Assembly (NCBI GenBank): GCA_029974985.1
Contig: JARKQC010000006.1
Location: forward strand, 1 to 64,000
Source: Bacteroidota bacterium
GTDB taxonomy: Bacteria > Bacteroidota > Ignavibacteria > Kapaibacteriales > UBA2268
Length of the DNA stretch: 64,000 nt
Direction of reading: 5' to 3'
Part shown: positions 8,539-18,919 of the stretch, in pieces
Position numbering within the stretch: the first letter of the stretch is position 1
How the letters are laid out: the number at the start of each line of letters is the position of its first letter
The notes under the pieces: model-generated
Told to the model about the DNA's origin: nothing
What the model saw: only the letters and a program-made list of their open reading frames with translations
The model's database searches: none
Made by a program: the position numbers and the translations under genes

Positions 8539-10860
8539 ATGGATATACAAAATAAAACAAATAAAGAACTTTTAGAGGAATTAAGTACTCTTAGAGCAGA
8601 GAATGAGCGTCTAAAACAAGAAATTCAAAAGAATGATATAGGAAAAATAAAAGAATTAGAAGCAATCCAATATGAAAATAATATTTTAAAATTAATTCTT
8701 AACACAATACCACAATGCGTTTTTTGGAAAGACAAAAATTTCGTTTTTCAAGGTTGTAATACTGCTTTTGCCAAACTTTTTAATTTAAAGCCAGAGAATA
8801 TTATTGGTAATAATGATTATGATATTATAAAATCAAAAGAAGAGGTAGAAGGATATTTAAAAGATGATTTCGAAGTAATGCAAAGCCAAAAACCAAAATT
8901 TGATATTCTAAATTATTTCACAAACTCTAATAATGAACATATTATTTTTTCTACTACTAAAATTCCTTTATTTGATGAAAAAAATGAAGTATGCGGCATA
9001 CTCGGGATTTTAAATGATATCACTGAACATAAAAAACTCCAAGATGAATTGTTAGAAAGCAATAATAGTATTACCTCATTATTCGAAAATATGTCGGAAA
9101 TGATTGTTCTTCACGAATTAGTTTTTGATGATAATAATTCAGAGGTAATAGACTATCGTATTCTTGATTGTAACACTTCGTTTACAAAAATCACGGGCAT
9201 ACCAAAAGAAAAAGCTGTTTGGGCGCTGGCAAGTAAATTATATGGTATTGGAGTAGCACCTTATCTCGATATATATAAAGAGGTTGCTATTAGTGGCAAT
9301 CCACATAGATTTGAGACCTACTATGAGCCATTAAATGCTCAATTTATTATATCGGTTGTTTCACCAAGTCCGAATAGATTTGCAACTATAACAGTAGATA
9401 TTACAGAGCAAAAAAAATTACTAAATAAAATTATCGAAAGCGAGAACAAATTCCGTACCTATATTAATAAATCGCCTGATGGAGTTTTTGTAACTGATGA
9501 AAATGCTAATTTTATTGAAGTGAATAATGCCGCAACGTCATTTTTAGGATTTTCACAAGAGGAACTTTTAACAAAATCTATAAAAGATATTCTTTCACCC
9601 GAATTTTGGGAGTCTGGATTAGCTCATTATAAAAAAGTTATGGATACTGGCTCGGGACATGGGGATTATAAGTTCATTAAGAAAAATGGTGATACTATAT
9701 GGATGTCTGTTGATGATATTAAATTATCTACTAATCGTGTAATAGCCTTTGTTAAGGATATTTCATACAGAATAAAGATAGAAGAAGAACTTCAAAATAG
9801 TATAAAATTTAATGAAATTATATTAAAGAGTATTCCCTATGGTATGAGTATAGTTGATAAGTCCGGAACTATATTATTTGTAAATACAGTTCTTGAAAAC
9901 TATTTTGGCGATGTTTGGAAAAGAAAAAAATGTTGGGAATTATTCAAAGATAATAAGGAACGCTGTGAATTATGCCCATTATTAACAAATATTAGAATCG
10001 GTGAAACTGTTACTACTGAAGTAAGTAATGTAATGGGTAATAGAACTTTCTTAATAACACATACGGGTATGTATTATAATGGCAAAGAATCAATACTCGA
10101 AATTTATCAAGATATAACAGACCGAAAATTATTGGAGCAAGAATTAATTATTGCTAAAGAAAAAGCTGAAGAAAGTGATAGGTTGAAAACAGCCTTTTTG
10201 CAAAATATGTCTCACGAAATCAGAACCCCACTAAATGGAATAATTGGCTTTTCGAACTTATTAAAAGATGAAAATAATACTCAAGAAGATATAAATGAAT
10301 TTACTACAATTATTACGAAGTGTAGCAATCGTTTGATGGAATTAGTAAATAATATTTTAGATATATCAAGGATAGAAACAGAACAACTAACAATAAATTT
10401 AGAATTCTTTTCGGTAGTTTCATTAATAAATGATTTATATATGTTTTTTAAGCACAAAATTGATACTAATGAAATTGCGTTTGATGTTCAAATAAAAGAT
10501 AATTTATCTGAGTACCACGTATATAGCGATGAAAGTATATTATATCAAATCTTTGTAAATCTATTAAATAATGCGATTAAATTTACCAAAAAAGGTTTTA
10601 TTAACTTTGGTTTTGAATTAATCGAAAATGAGGTTTTATTTTATGTAAAAGATACAGGTATTGGAATTAGCGAAAAACAACTTAATCATATATTTGATAG
10701 ATTTGTTCAGGCAGATAGTTCAATTACACGAGGCTATGAAGGAGCGGGTTTGGGCTTGTCTATTTGTAAAGGAATGATTGAATCACTTGGTGGAAATATA
10801 TGGGCTATTAGCAAAGAAAACGAGTGCAGTACATTTTATTTTACAGTTCCAATAGTATAA
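8539..10860 (+). CDS. Soluble multi-PAS sensor histidine kinase
   Basis: A 773-residue cytoplasmic kinase without membrane segments. Residues 1-45 are coiled coil. Four PAS/PAC-like domains follow at roughly 50-165, 170-290, 300-410 and 415-530, each ending in an ITEHKKL, ITEQKKL or ITDRKLL type linker. The fourth has clustered cysteines (CWELF, then RCELCP), a pattern of some redox- or metal-responsive PAS domains. HisKA has the phosphoacceptor at H559 ([12 protein letters not shown]). The ATPase domain shows N, G1 and G2 boxes ([23 protein letters not shown]). No receiver domain is present and no response regulator is adjacent, so its partner is elsewhere. Confidence 0.88.
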   Translation: MDIQNKTNKELLEELSTLRAENERLKQEIQKNDIGKIKELEAIQYENNILKLILNTIPQCVFWKDKNFVFQGCNTAFAKLFNLKPENIIGNNDYDIIKSKEEVEGYLKDDFEVMQSQKPKFDILNYFTNSNNEHIIFSTTKIPLFDEKNEVCGILGILNDITEHKKLQDELLESNNSITSLFENMSEMIVLHELVFDDNNSEVIDYRILDCNTSFTKITGIPKEKAVWALASKLYGIGVAPYLDIYKEVAISGNPHRFETYYEPLNAQFIISVVSPSPNRFATITVDITEQKKLLNKIIESENKFRTYINKSPDGVFVTDENANFIEVNNAATSFLGFSQEELLTKSIKDILSPEFWESGLAHYKKVMDTGSGHGDYKFIKKNGDTIWMSVDDIKLSTNRVIAFVKDISYRIKIEEELQNSIKFNEIILKSIPYGMSIVDKSGTILFVNTVLENYFGDVWKRKKCWELFKDNKERCELCPLLTNIRIGETVTTEVSNVMGNRTFLITHTGMYYNGKESILEIYQDITDRKLLEQELIIAKEKAEESDRLKTAFLQNMSHEIRTPLNGIIGFSNLLKDENNTQEDINEFTTIITKCSNRLMELVNNILDISRIETEQLTINLEFFSVVSLINDLYMFFKHKIDTNEIAFDVQIKDNLSEYHVYSDESILYQIFVNLLNNAIKFTKKGFINFGFELIENEVLFYVKDTGIGISEKQLNHIFDRFVQADSSITRGYEGAGLGLSICKGMIESLGGNIWAISKENECSTFYFTVPIV

Positions 10861-10927
10861 AAATATATAAAATTAAAATTTTAAAAAATCGTTTTATTCT
10901 AATATTAAAATATTTTTAGGTAAAAAT

Positions 10928-12085
10928 ATGCCCATAAATAGAAATTTAACGTCAGAGCAAATTTTATTAAGAGAAAGTGTAAGAAAATTTGCTGAAGAAG
11001 TCATAAAACCCAAAGCATTGGAATATGATGAAAAAGAAGAATTCTCCTATGAGATAACTAATCAAATGGCAGAAATGGGCTTTTTAGGCGCCTTTTTACC
11101 TGAAGAATATGGTGGTTCGGGATTAGATTATTTATCATATATAATCGTAGTCGAAGAACTTGCTCGAATTGACGGTTCGCAAGCGGCAACTGTTGCCGCA
11201 CACAACTCACTCGGCATTGGTCCAATTTATAATTTTGGCTCACAAGAACAAAAAGAAAAATATCTTCCACAATTAGCGGCGGGAAAACTTTGGGGATTTG
11301 GCTTGACCGAGCAGGAAGCTGGCTCGGACGCGGGAAATACTCAAACACGAGCTTACGAAGATTTTAATGATTGGATAATAAATGGTTCTAAAATTTTTAT
11401 TACCAATGCAAGTACAGATATTACACTCGGCTCGACAATTCTAACAGTATCCGGTCAGCAGCACGATGGACGCAAAGAATTTACAAGTATAATAGTAGAA
11501 AACGGCACTCCTGGATATGAAACTCGAGAAATGAGTGGTAAAATGATGTGGCGAGCCTCTAACACAAGTGAGCTTTATTTACATGATTGCAGAGTGCCAA
11601 TAACAAATACACTTGGCAAGAAAGGCGACGGCTTTAAACAAATGCTTGCTACACTCGACAAAGGAAGATTGTCAATTGCCGCAATGGGTTTAGGGCTTGC
11701 ACAAGGTGCGTTCGAACTTGCTCTAAAATATGCAAAAGAGCGTAAAACATTTGGTAGAGCTATTTCAACATATCAAGCAAATGCTTTTAAACTAGCTGAT
11801 ATTGAAATGGGGCTCGAACTTGCCCGCAATTATTTATATGATGTTTGTCGAATGCTCGATAATGGTGAAAAAATCACAAAAGAGGGCGCTATTGCAAAAT
11901 TATATTGTTCTGAATTAGCACATACTGCCGCAAATCACTGCGTTCAGATACTTGGTGGTTATGGACTAATGAAAGAATATGGAGCAGAAAAATATTATCG
12001 GAACCAAAAGCTTCTCGAAATTGGAGAAGGAACTTCCGAAATACAGAGACTCGTTATTTCTCGAATGATAGGATGTTATGATTAA
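10928..12085 (+). CDS. Acyl-CoA dehydrogenase
   Basis: A 385-residue flavoprotein of the acyl-CoA dehydrogenase family, which oxidises acyl-CoA to trans-2-enoyl-CoA and passes electrons to ETF. Signatures include FGLTEQEAGSDAG (FAD and substrate loop), RKTFGRAIS, and the C-terminal IGEGTSEIQR containing the usual catalytic glutamate. Only 21 bp separate it from an HMG-CoA-lyase-like gene. That pairing suggests the isovaleryl/short branched-chain dehydrogenase step of leucine breakdown, but chain-length specificity cannot be read safely from sequence. Confidence 0.9.
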   Translation: MPINRNLTSEQILLRESVRKFAEEVIKPKALEYDEKEEFSYEITNQMAEMGFLGAFLPEEYGGSGLDYLSYIIVVEELARIDGSQAATVAAHNSLGIGPIYNFGSQEQKEKYLPQLAAGKLWGFGLTEQEAGSDAGNTQTRAYEDFNDWIINGSKIFITNASTDITLGSTILTVSGQQHDGRKEFTSIIVENGTPGYETREMSGKMMWRASNTSELYLHDCRVPITNTLGKKGDGFKQMLATLDKGRLSIAAMGLGLAQGAFELALKYAKERKTFGRAISTYQANAFKLADIEMGLELARNYLYDVCRMLDNGEKITKEGAIAKLYCSELAHTAANHCVQILGGYGLMKEYGAEKYYRNQKLLEIGEGTSEIQRLVISRMIGCYD

Positions 12086-12106
12086 TTTTTTACGGTTTTT
12101 TAAGAA

Positions 12107-12961
12107 ATGCTTAAATTGATTGAGTGTCCTCGCGATGCAATGCAAGGATTAATTAAATTTGTACCTACGGAATTAAAAATAAAATATTTGAATGCCCTAC
12201 TGAAAGTAGGATTTGATACGCTTGATTTTGGCTCTTTTGTTTCAACAAAAGCAGTCCCTCAAATGAGTGATACAAAAGAGATTATAAAAAAACTTAAACT
12301 ATACGATAGTGAGACTGCACTTTTAGCCATCGTTGCAAATGTTAAAGGTACAGAGCAAGCAGTTTATTTTGATGAGATTGATTATCTCGGTTATCCATTT
12401 TCTATTTCGGAAATTTTTCAACAAAAAAATACTAATTCAACAATTGAACAATCTTTATTAAAAGTTGATGAGATTTTTGAATTATGTCAGCAGACAAATC
12501 ACGAGTTAGTGATTTATTTATCAATGGCATTCGGAAATCCTTATGGAGAAAAATATGACGAAGAAATCGTTGCTTATTGGCTTGAAAAATTAAGTGTCAT
12601 AGGTATAGAAAATGTTGCTTTATCCGATACAGTCGGGCTTTCTACCCCACAATCAATAAATAAATTATACAAAACTATAAGCCGAGAGTTTCCATTTATT
12701 GAATTAGGTGTTCATTTACATTCAAATCCTAATCAATCTTATGAAAAAATCAAAGCCGCGTATACTGCGGGCTGCCGCAAATTCGATTCAGCTATTATGG
12801 GTTATGGTGGTTGCCCTATGGCAGAAGACACACTTACTGGAAATATAGCAACAGAAACATTACTTGAATTTTTTGTAAATAATAATGTCGAAACGGGAAT
12901 TAATTTCGATGAATTGGAAAAAGCAAAGCAAATAGCTTCAACTATTTTTGGAAATTATTAA
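12107..12961 (+). CDS. mvaB: Hydroxymethylglutaryl-CoA lyase
   Basis: A 284-residue HMGL-like TIM-barrel enzyme, predicted to cleave HMG-CoA to acetyl-CoA and acetoacetate, the last step of leucine degradation. It has the N-terminal ECPRDAMQG motif (metal-binding D, catalytic R), SFVSTKAVPQMSD, LSDTVGLSTP, HLHSNP (metal-binding histidines) and the diagnostic GYGGCPMA loop with the catalytic cysteine. It is slightly shorter than typical 300-residue members but looks complete. It is in an operon with the acyl-CoA dehydrogenase at 10928. Confidence 0.88.
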   Translation: MLKLIECPRDAMQGLIKFVPTELKIKYLNALLKVGFDTLDFGSFVSTKAVPQMSDTKEIIKKLKLYDSETALLAIVANVKGTEQAVYFDEIDYLGYPFSISEIFQQKNTNSTIEQSLLKVDEIFELCQQTNHELVIYLSMAFGNPYGEKYDEEIVAYWLEKLSVIGIENVALSDTVGLSTPQSINKLYKTISREFPFIELGVHLHSNPNQSYEKIKAAYTAGCRKFDSAIMGYGGCPMAEDTLTGNIATETLLEFFVNNNVETGINFDELEKAKQIASTIFGNY

Positions 12962-12978
12962 TTTTATATAGAAATCAA

Positions 12979-13695
12979 TTAGAATACAAAAGCAAATTTA
13001 AATATAGAAGCCCAATTTGTAAACATAATTACTCGATAACCAAGTAATCCGCCAAATCCAATAAAGGTAACACCAGCGAATTGCTTAATTCTAATAATAG
13101 AGTTATCTGATAATTTGTGGCGATTTTTAAGTACTAACATAGATAAAATATAAAGCCAAATAAAATTGCCAACACCAAAACCAAAAGAAAAAATTAAATC
13201 ATATAACAAACTATCTTGAAATACTCCAATTTTACGTACCCAAGTGGACATCACTGTAAGCGATGGTAAAAATGTAGGATTTGCTAAATTAGTAAATGCA
13301 AGAGAAATACCTAAGAACATAGGTCCTCTATTCTTTAAAGAATTTAAAAATTTTGATTGTCTAATTGGTTTATCAAAATTGACGTAAGATTCATTACGAG
13401 ATTTGAATTGCTGAATACCAAAAAATACTAATCCAGCAACAATCGTAAATTGAATAATTAAAGAGATAATTGGATTATCATCAAGGTAGCCTTTAACAAC
13501 AGAATAAATTGCCGAAGCCGCTGATATAGCTACGAGACAATAAATTAAATCCATTGTTGCAGTACCAATAGAAAAGTATATACAATCTTTTCGGTTTTTT
13601 TCTAATCCCAAGCGAATATTTGCCATTGCAATTGGTCCTGGTGGCATTGCCAGAACAAATCCCAAAAGCGAGCCCGTTATTAATGCAGAGAACAT
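12979..13695 (-). CDS. LysE-family exporter
   Basis: A 238-residue inner-membrane protein with about six hydrophobic segments. The N-terminal FVLAMPPGPIAMANIRLGL motif is typical of LysE/RhtB amino-acid exporters. The substrate is not deducible. It is convergent with the mvaB gene (17-bp gap) and is preceded on its own strand by a barrel-protein gene from which a terminator-like hairpin separates it, so it is probably transcribed alone. Confidence 0.8.
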   Translation of the reverse strand: MFSALITGSLLGFVLAMPPGPIAMANIRLGLEKNRKDCIYFSIGTATMDLIYCLVAISAASAIYSVVKGYLDDNPIISLIIQFTIVAGLVFFGIQQFKSRNESYVNFDKPIRQSKFLNSLKNRGPMFLGISLAFTNLANPTFLPSLTVMSTWVRKIGVFQDSLLYDLIFSFGFGVGNFIWLYILSMLVLKNRHKLSDNSIIRIKQFAGVTFIGFGGLLGYRVIMFTNWASIFKFAFVF

Positions 13696-13729
13696 TTTTT
13701 TACCTTATTGTGTATAAAATCTTCTATAT

Positions 13730-13784
13730 AAAAAACCTTTTTTCAAAAGTGTGTAAAAAAACTGACACAAAGTAAGGTTTTTTT
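13730..13784 (-). terminator. Terminator-like hairpin between two minus-strand genes
   Basis: On the minus strand AAACCTT and its partner AAGGTTTTT form a stem, with an inner TGTGT/ACACA pairing, followed by a T run. It sits downstream of the gene 13830-14645 and upstream of the LysE gene. The long loop makes it weaker than a classic terminator. Confidence 0.5.
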
Positions 13785-13829
13785 TTGATTTACACAAATA
13801 AAAATATTTTCATTAATTATTTAGTATAG

Positions 13830-14645
13830 CTAAATATCATATTTTATAGATATTTCGGGATTTATACCAAAAATTGGATTATACGATGCACCAATCATTA
13901 TATAAAAATTATTAAATAAGTTGAATTGCGAAGCTACTTCGTAAAAAATTGGATTGGTTCTGACTGCAAATCTTGCTCTAATATTTTCATCAAAACAATA
14001 ATTCACAGCAAAATTAAAAGCTGAATATGAATTGATGATAATAACAGCATCTAAATCAAATATTAAATTTTCATCTAATAAATATGAAATTCCTAAGATT
14101 GATTCTTGAAAAATTGTTTTATCAAAATTTGCCGTATAATTTCTAAAAATATTACGCAAAGCAAAACCAGTATATAAATTATCGGCTATTCGAATAGTGC
14201 TACCAAAATTTAAAAATACTAAATTTTGATTACTATAATTTTTAATTTTTAAATGATTAATTTCAAAAGAAGCGCCTAATGTGATAAAATTATTAAGCTT
14301 AAAAGATAATATTGTTTCGTTTCCAAATTCCGAATATAAATCTCCACCTAATCCATTAAATATTATAGCTAAATCAAAATTATTATCTAATTTTAATTTT
14401 GAAGCAAGTAGCATAGAATTTAATTCATTTATGCCAAATTTAGAGGGCTTTACTCTAAAAATAAGGTAATTAATACTATCATTAGTAATCGAAGCAGGAT
14501 TTAATAAAGAGTTATTCTCGAAATTTGACAATCCGACGGAATGATGAATATCGAAATAATTACTTGTACCATAACTTTGAGAATAAGTATTATTCACAAG
14601 TATAGTACAAAAAATAAGTATCAAAACACAAAGTTTATTCGTCAT
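13830..14645 (-). CDS. Outer-membrane beta-barrel protein, PorV/PorQ-like
   Basis: A 271-residue protein with a cleavable signal peptide (cut near NNTYSQS, residue ~23). The rest alternates polar and hydrophobic residues in barrel strands, with an early LLNPASI segment reminiscent of the NPA motif in PorV/PorQ and FadL-like barrels, and ends ISIKYDI, an aromatic/hydrophobic terminal strand suited to BAM insertion. It is divergent from the PorD-like gene at 14730. A T9SS accessory role is possible but unproven; a general porin-like protein is the alternative. Confidence 0.6.
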   Translation of the reverse strand: MTNKLCVLILIFCTILVNNTYSQSYGTSNYFDIHHSVGLSNFENNSLLNPASITNDSINYLIFRVKPSKFGINELNSMLLASKLKLDNNFDLAIIFNGLGGDLYSEFGNETILSFKLNNFITLGASFEINHLKIKNYSNQNLVFLNFGSTIRIADNLYTGFALRNIFRNYTANFDKTIFQESILGISYLLDENLIFDLDAVIIINSYSAFNFAVNYCFDENIRARFAVRTNPIFYEVASQFNLFNNFYIMIGASYNPIFGINPEISIKYDI

Positions 14646-14729
14646 AAAAAATAATGATAAGAAATATAAGTCTATCTATTACAAAATTATAAATAAATTA
14701 TATAATAATACATATATTTTGAGGGAAAT

Positions 14730-15638
14730 ATGAAAAGAACTATCTTTTTTTTAGTTTTTGTTCTTATTTTAGTAAATTTCAACAAAATTAATGCTCAAGA
14801 AATTGAGGCTCACGTATCTGTAAATATGGAGCAAATTGCTGAAGAATATCGCATAAGTGTAAATACAATGGCTTCGGATATCGAAAGATATATTAATAAA
14901 CAAAGGTTTTTAGGAACAGATTGGGAGGGTTCTAAAATACCTGTAGAAATTAATATTGCATTGATAGGTGGCTCTAATAATAGATATTCAGCTCAAATTT
15001 ATATTGCCTCAAAAAGAGATTTATCAAATACAGAAGAAGGGCAATCTTTGGCACTAAGGCTTCTTGATAAAAATTGGAGTTTTGAATATAATATGGGTGC
15101 AAATCATTCTTATAACCCACAAAGATATGATAAATTTACAACTTTACTTGATTTTTATATGCTACTTATCATAGGTTATGACCTTGATACATATATTGAA
15201 TTAGATGGTTCGAATGTATATAATCAAGCAAAATTAATTGCATCGATGGCGGCAACAAATAATGCTGATGGCTGGCAGACAATTTCACAGCCGGGCGAAT
15301 TTACTAAATTCAATTTAATAAACGAGCTTACTAATCCACGATTCGATGATTTTAGAAAGCTCATTACAAGTTATTTTGTTGACGGTATCGAACTAATGAG
15401 TAAAGATAGTGAAAAAGCAAAGGATATACTAGCTTATATAATTCAAGAAATGGCGGATTTTAAAAGAAATAAATTAACCGAACATAGTATATTAATGCAA
15501 GCCTTTTTCGAAGCTAAAGCTTTTGAATTAGCTGAGATTTTTAAAGGATACAAAAAACACCCTGGCGTTTTCAAAGATTTGATGTATCTTGATTTAGCAA
15601 ATACTTCAATTTATGAGGCGGCAGCAGAAGGTAAATAA
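14730..15638 (+). CDS. DUF4835 family protein (PorD-like, T9SS-associated)
   Basis: A 302-residue secreted protein with a signal peptide (cut near NKINAQEIE, residue ~23) and a good GAGGG ribosome-binding site. The mature N-terminus (HVSVNMEQI, ASDIERYIN), FLGTDWEG and the IALIGGSNNRYSAQIYIAS strand pattern match DUF4835, called PorD in T9SS literature; these proteins are periplasmic or outer-membrane associated. Family length is about 300. A T9SS cargo at the left edge and a PorE-like protein at 49130 agree with a functional T9SS in this organism. Confidence 0.75.
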   Translation: MKRTIFFLVFVLILVNFNKINAQEIEAHVSVNMEQIAEEYRISVNTMASDIERYINKQRFLGTDWEGSKIPVEINIALIGGSNNRYSAQIYIASKRDLSNTEEGQSLALRLLDKNWSFEYNMGANHSYNPQRYDKFTTLLDFYMLLIIGYDLDTYIELDGSNVYNQAKLIASMAATNNADGWQTISQPGEFTKFNLINELTNPRFDDFRKLITSYFVDGIELMSKDSEKAKDILAYIIQEMADFKRNKLTEHSILMQAFFEAKAFELAEIFKGYKKHPGVFKDLMYLDLANTSIYEAAAEGK

Positions 15639-15783
15639 TTGATATTTATAATAAATAATTAATCCATAAAGTAAATTAATTAGGAGAAATTAATAAAAAA
15701 AGGAGTATATTTTTAGTTTAAAAACGTTTGAATATGAACCCAAATTTATAGCGAAGAATACTATCTTTCTACAAAAAAATAGC

Positions 15784-16299
15784 TTGGGCTTGATAAATAA
15801 TGGTAAAGTACTTGTATTAAATCAAAGTTATGAACCAATCAGCATTTGTTCTCCAAGAAAAGCTATTGTACTCATTTTTTTGTCTAAAGCAGAAATAATT
15901 GCAGAGTATCCGAATAAGAAAATTCGTACTATAAATAATTCATATACTTTTCCAAGCGTTATAAAACTAAAAACTTATATTAAAATTCCTTTTAAAAATG
16001 TTGAATTAAGTAGAAAAAATATTATTAAACGCGATGGAAACCGCTGTCAATATTGTGGACGTAAATCTTTAGAAATGACAGTTGATCATATTATTCCAAA
16101 ATCTCGTGGTGGACAAGAAACCTGGGAAAATCTTACAAGTGCTTGCATTAAATGCAACAATATAAAAGGTAATCGAACGCCCGAAGAAGCTGGAATGAAG
16201 CTATTGTCCAAACCACGAAAACCGAATCATCTAACATTTTTAATACAAAATATTGATAATATTGATAATTCTTGGAAAACATTTTTATTTATGGATTAA
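15784..16299 (+). CDS. HNH endonuclease
   Basis: A 171-residue HNH-family protein. The zinc-finger/HNH core is CQYCGRK, then VDHIIPKSRGG, NLTSACIKCNN and GNRTPEEA: two CxxC pairs with the DH and N residues of the nuclease fold. The N-terminus KVLVLNQSYEPISICSPRKA is characteristic of a widespread single-copy Bacteroidota family. The start is uncertain. TTG at 15784 gives the normal family N-terminus but lacks a ribosome-binding site, while a strong AAAGGAG at 15699-15705 precedes open in-frame sequence with no standard start codon. Role unknown; it lies between DUF4835 and mreB. Confidence 0.8.
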   Translation: MGLINNGKVLVLNQSYEPISICSPRKAIVLIFLSKAEIIAEYPNKKIRTINNSYTFPSVIKLKTYIKIPFKNVELSRKNIIKRDGNRCQYCGRKSLEMTVDHIIPKSRGGQETWENLTSACIKCNNIKGNRTPEEAGMKLLSKPRKPNHLTFLIQNIDNIDNSWKTFLFMD

Positions 16300-16378
16300 T
16301 AATAATTAATATTACATATTATAATATAAATTTTTATAAAAAAATTGATTAAGAATTTATTAATTCATACGAATTATA

Positions 16379-16386
16379 TATTTTTG
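16379..16386 (+). promoter_or_regulatory. TATTTTTG box upstream of mreB
   Basis: Matches TAnnTTTG, about 64 bases before the mreB start codon. No convincing -33 element was seen, so this is a consensus match only. Confidence 0.35.
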
Positions 16387-16449
16387 TAGTTTGAACTTAC
16401 TTATAATTAACATAAAGTTATTTTTTACCCAAAAAATGCTGAGAGACAC

Positions 16450-17469
16450 TTGATAAAGTTATTTTCGAATGATGTAGCAATAGACTTAGGAACAGCCAAT
16501 ACTCTAATTTGGTTAAAAGGCAAAGGTATAGTACTTAACGAACCTACGATAGTGGCTTATGATAGATCCACAAAACATATTATTGCAATAGGGCACGACG
16601 CTCAATCTATGGTTGGCAAAACGCATAAAGATATTAAAATTATTAGACCTTTGCGTGATGGTGCTATTGCTGACTTTGAGATAACCGAAGGTATGCTTAG
16701 AGCTTTTATTCGAAAAGTTTCGATGTCTTGGCAGCCAGCAAGACGCGTAGTTGTATGTGTGCCATCGGGAATTACTGAAGTTGAAAAGCGTGCTGTTCGC
16801 GATAGTTGCGAGCATACGGGTGCAAAAGAAGTACATTTAATCGCAGAACCTATGGCTGGAGCTATTGGAATTGGATTAAACGTCCACGAGCCTATTGGCA
16901 ATTTAATAGTTGATATTGGTGGCGGTACAACCGAAATTGCTGTTATTGCTTTATCTGGTATCGTTGCTGATGAGTCTATTCGTATTGCAGGCGACGAGAT
17001 GACAAACGCTATTGTGCAGTATTTTAGACGCACTCATAATATTTTAATTGGCGACCGCACGGGTGAAATGATTAAATGTAGCGTCGGCTCCGCTGTACCA
17101 TTAGAGGAAGAAATTGAAATAGAAGTAAAAGGACGAGACCTTGTTTCTGGCATTCCAAAATCAATAATCGTTAGCTCATTGGATATTCGCGAAGCTTTAG
17201 CAGAGTCTATTAATGAAATCGTAGATGCTGTATTAAGTTTACTCGAAAGAACGCCGCCCGAGTTATCTGCTGATATTTTTGATAGAGGAATTATGCTATC
17301 AGGCGGTGGAGCCTTACTAAAAGGGCTTGATGAAAGATTACGCCGTGAGACAAGCTTGCCCGTTCATATTGCCGAAGACCCTCTGACTGCAGTTGTTCGA
17401 GGTACGGGTAAAGTATTAGAGAATTTATCTGGTTTTTCATCTGTTTTAATTAAAAGTACTCGTTACTAA
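16450..17469 (+). CDS. mreB: Rod shape-determining actin homologue MreB
   Basis: A 339-residue MreB, the actin-like ATPase that organises lateral wall synthesis. It has the phosphate-1 loop DLGTANTLIW, the phosphate-2 loop DIGGGTTEIAV, the VCVPSGITEVEKRA motif, MLSGGGALLKGLD and an AEDPLTAVVRGTG C-terminus. The start is TTG at 16450, which gives the standard MIKLFSNDVAIDLG N-terminus; the ATG at 16436 is out of frame and reaches a stop after five codons. It is first in an mreB-mreC-mreD cluster. The organism is therefore probably rod-shaped or curved. Confidence 0.96.
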   Translation: MIKLFSNDVAIDLGTANTLIWLKGKGIVLNEPTIVAYDRSTKHIIAIGHDAQSMVGKTHKDIKIIRPLRDGAIADFEITEGMLRAFIRKVSMSWQPARRVVVCVPSGITEVEKRAVRDSCEHTGAKEVHLIAEPMAGAIGIGLNVHEPIGNLIVDIGGGTTEIAVIALSGIVADESIRIAGDEMTNAIVQYFRRTHNILIGDRTGEMIKCSVGSAVPLEEEIEIEVKGRDLVSGIPKSIIVSSLDIREALAESINEIVDAVLSLLERTPPELSADIFDRGIMLSGGGALLKGLDERLRRETSLPVHIAEDPLTAVVRGTGKVLENLSGFSSVLIKSTRY

Positions 17470-17524
17470 AATTGATTAATATTACAAATTTTATCAGTTA
17501 CATACTGATTAAGGGCTTTTAGTA

Positions 17525-18379
17525 ATGATACAAAATTTAATTAATTTTGTAACTAAATTTAAAGTATATATATCATTTACTGCATTAGTGATTATATCTT
17601 TATCGCTTATTTCTATCGGTGATGTGTCTCGTATCGGTGGATTTCGTACTATCATTATAGGTTCGATGGCTTGGATGCAAAGCGCTTTATCTTGGATACC
17701 CAATCCAAATGCACTTCAAAATGAAAATAGAGCTTTACGAGAGCTTAATTTACAATTATCTACCGAAGTTATTAGAATGCGCACCGCATTGATTGAGAAT
17801 AATATTTTAAGGCAAATGATTGATTTTCGTGATAATACAAATGATTCGCTTATTAGCGTAGAAATTGTAGGCAAATCGAGTATTGAATTACGAAATTACT
17901 CAGTTATAAACGAAGGTGAAAATAAAGGTATTAAAACAGGTATGGCTGTTCGTACTGATGCGGGGCTTGTTGGAACTATTGTTGGAACTTCGGCAAATTA
18001 TTCACTTGTTGAAATGATTAATAACAGAAATGTTAAAATTTCTGCAAAGATTCTAAGAACAAATATTAATGGTATTTTAATTTGGAATGGTGGAGAGTTT
18101 TTTTCTATGAATAATATACCGACTTCTTTTGATGTAAAAGAAGGAGACGTCGTTCTGACATCTGAATATTCTGATAAATATCCAAATAATGTTCCAATTG
18201 GAATTGTTTATAAGGTTAAAGATGAAAAAAACTCACTTTTTTTTAACGTAAAAATCAAGCCTTATGTAAATTTATCTACTATTAGCCAAGTTTTTGTTGT
18301 GAAAAATATACCCGATTTAGAAAGACACTTACTTATTAAATCTTATGAAGATAAACTTCAATTAATGAAAAAGAAATAG
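17525..18379 (+). CDS. mreC: Rod shape-determining protein MreC
   Basis: A 284-residue bitopic protein with an N-terminal membrane segment (~residues 11-32), a short coiled coil (~65-95, ALQNENRALRELNLQLS) and the periplasmic MreC beta-domain (GENKGIKTGMAVRTDAGLVG, VVLTSEYSDKYPNNVPIG). MreC scaffolds the elongation machinery between MreB and PBP2. It starts 55 bp after mreB, with an AAGGG ribosome-binding site, and ends 9 bp before mreD. Confidence 0.92.
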   Translation: MIQNLINFVTKFKVYISFTALVIISLSLISIGDVSRIGGFRTIIIGSMAWMQSALSWIPNPNALQNENRALRELNLQLSTEVIRMRTALIENNILRQMIDFRDNTNDSLISVEIVGKSSIELRNYSVINEGENKGIKTGMAVRTDAGLVGTIVGTSANYSLVEMINNRNVKISAKILRTNINGILIWNGGEFFSMNNIPTSFDVKEGDVVLTSEYSDKYPNNVPIGIVYKVKDEKNSLFFNVKIKPYVNLSTISQVFVVKNIPDLERHLLIKSYEDKLQLMKKK

Positions 18380-18388
18380 AAATTATAT

Positions 18389-18919
18389 ATGATAATTGAA
18401 TCCGAACGTAAAAAAATTAGAGATAAGCAATTAAAATTTGTGCTATATGCACTGGCTACATTACTAATCGTAATTTTTCAAATTTCTATTGTAAATTTAT
18501 TAGAATTTGGTGGCTTAACTCCAAATTTAATGATTATTCTTGTTGTTTGGATTACTTTATCAGAAGGACAATTCGTAGGTATTTTCGCAGGATTTTTAGC
18601 TGGTTTAATATTTGATATTGCTACTTTTGATTTAATTGGTACCAATGCATTAGCTCAGACAATTGCCGCATTCGTTGCTGGATTTTTCTATCGAGAGGGC
18701 AAAGAAGACCTTACACTAAATAGATTTAGCTTTATTACTACTGTTTTTATTAGCTCTTTTTTTCATAATTCGATTTACTTTTTTCTATATTTAAAATTAA
18801 GTGAACTTGATTTTTTAAGCTTCTTTTTTAAATATGGTATAGCAACAAGCCTTTATACAACTGTATTTGCTGTAATTGCTATATTGATAAAAGTGCCAAA
18901 AACTGGTATTAGATTCTAA
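18389..18919 (+). CDS. mreD: Rod shape-determining protein MreD
   Basis: A 176-residue polytopic membrane protein with five to six hydrophobic segments, of the usual MreD size. ALVIDIATFDLIGTNALAQT-like segments (actual GLIFDIATFDLIGTNAL) and its place directly after mreC support the call. The family is poorly conserved, so synteny carries much of the weight. The expected mrdA/rodA genes do not follow: the next gene is a convergent MFS transporter whose stop codon overlaps the mreD stop by four bases. Confidence 0.88.
   Translation: MIIESERKKIRDKQLKFVLYALATLLIVIFQISIVNLLEFGGLTPNLMIILVVWITLSEGQFVGIFAGFLAGLIFDIATFDLIGTNALAQTIAAFVAGFFYREGKEDLTLNRFSFITTVFISSFFHNSIYFFLYLKLSELDFLSFFFKYGIATSLYTTVFAVIAILIKVPKTGIRF

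Noticed and set aside
16436..16453. Five-codon ATG frame before mreB as a leader peptide
   Set aside because: Too short to judge and no attenuator structure follows; noted only in connection with the TTG start.
16602..17033. Minus-strand 143-codon frame within mreB
   Set aside because: Fully antisense to mreB, with composition expected from reverse codons; no motif supports it.
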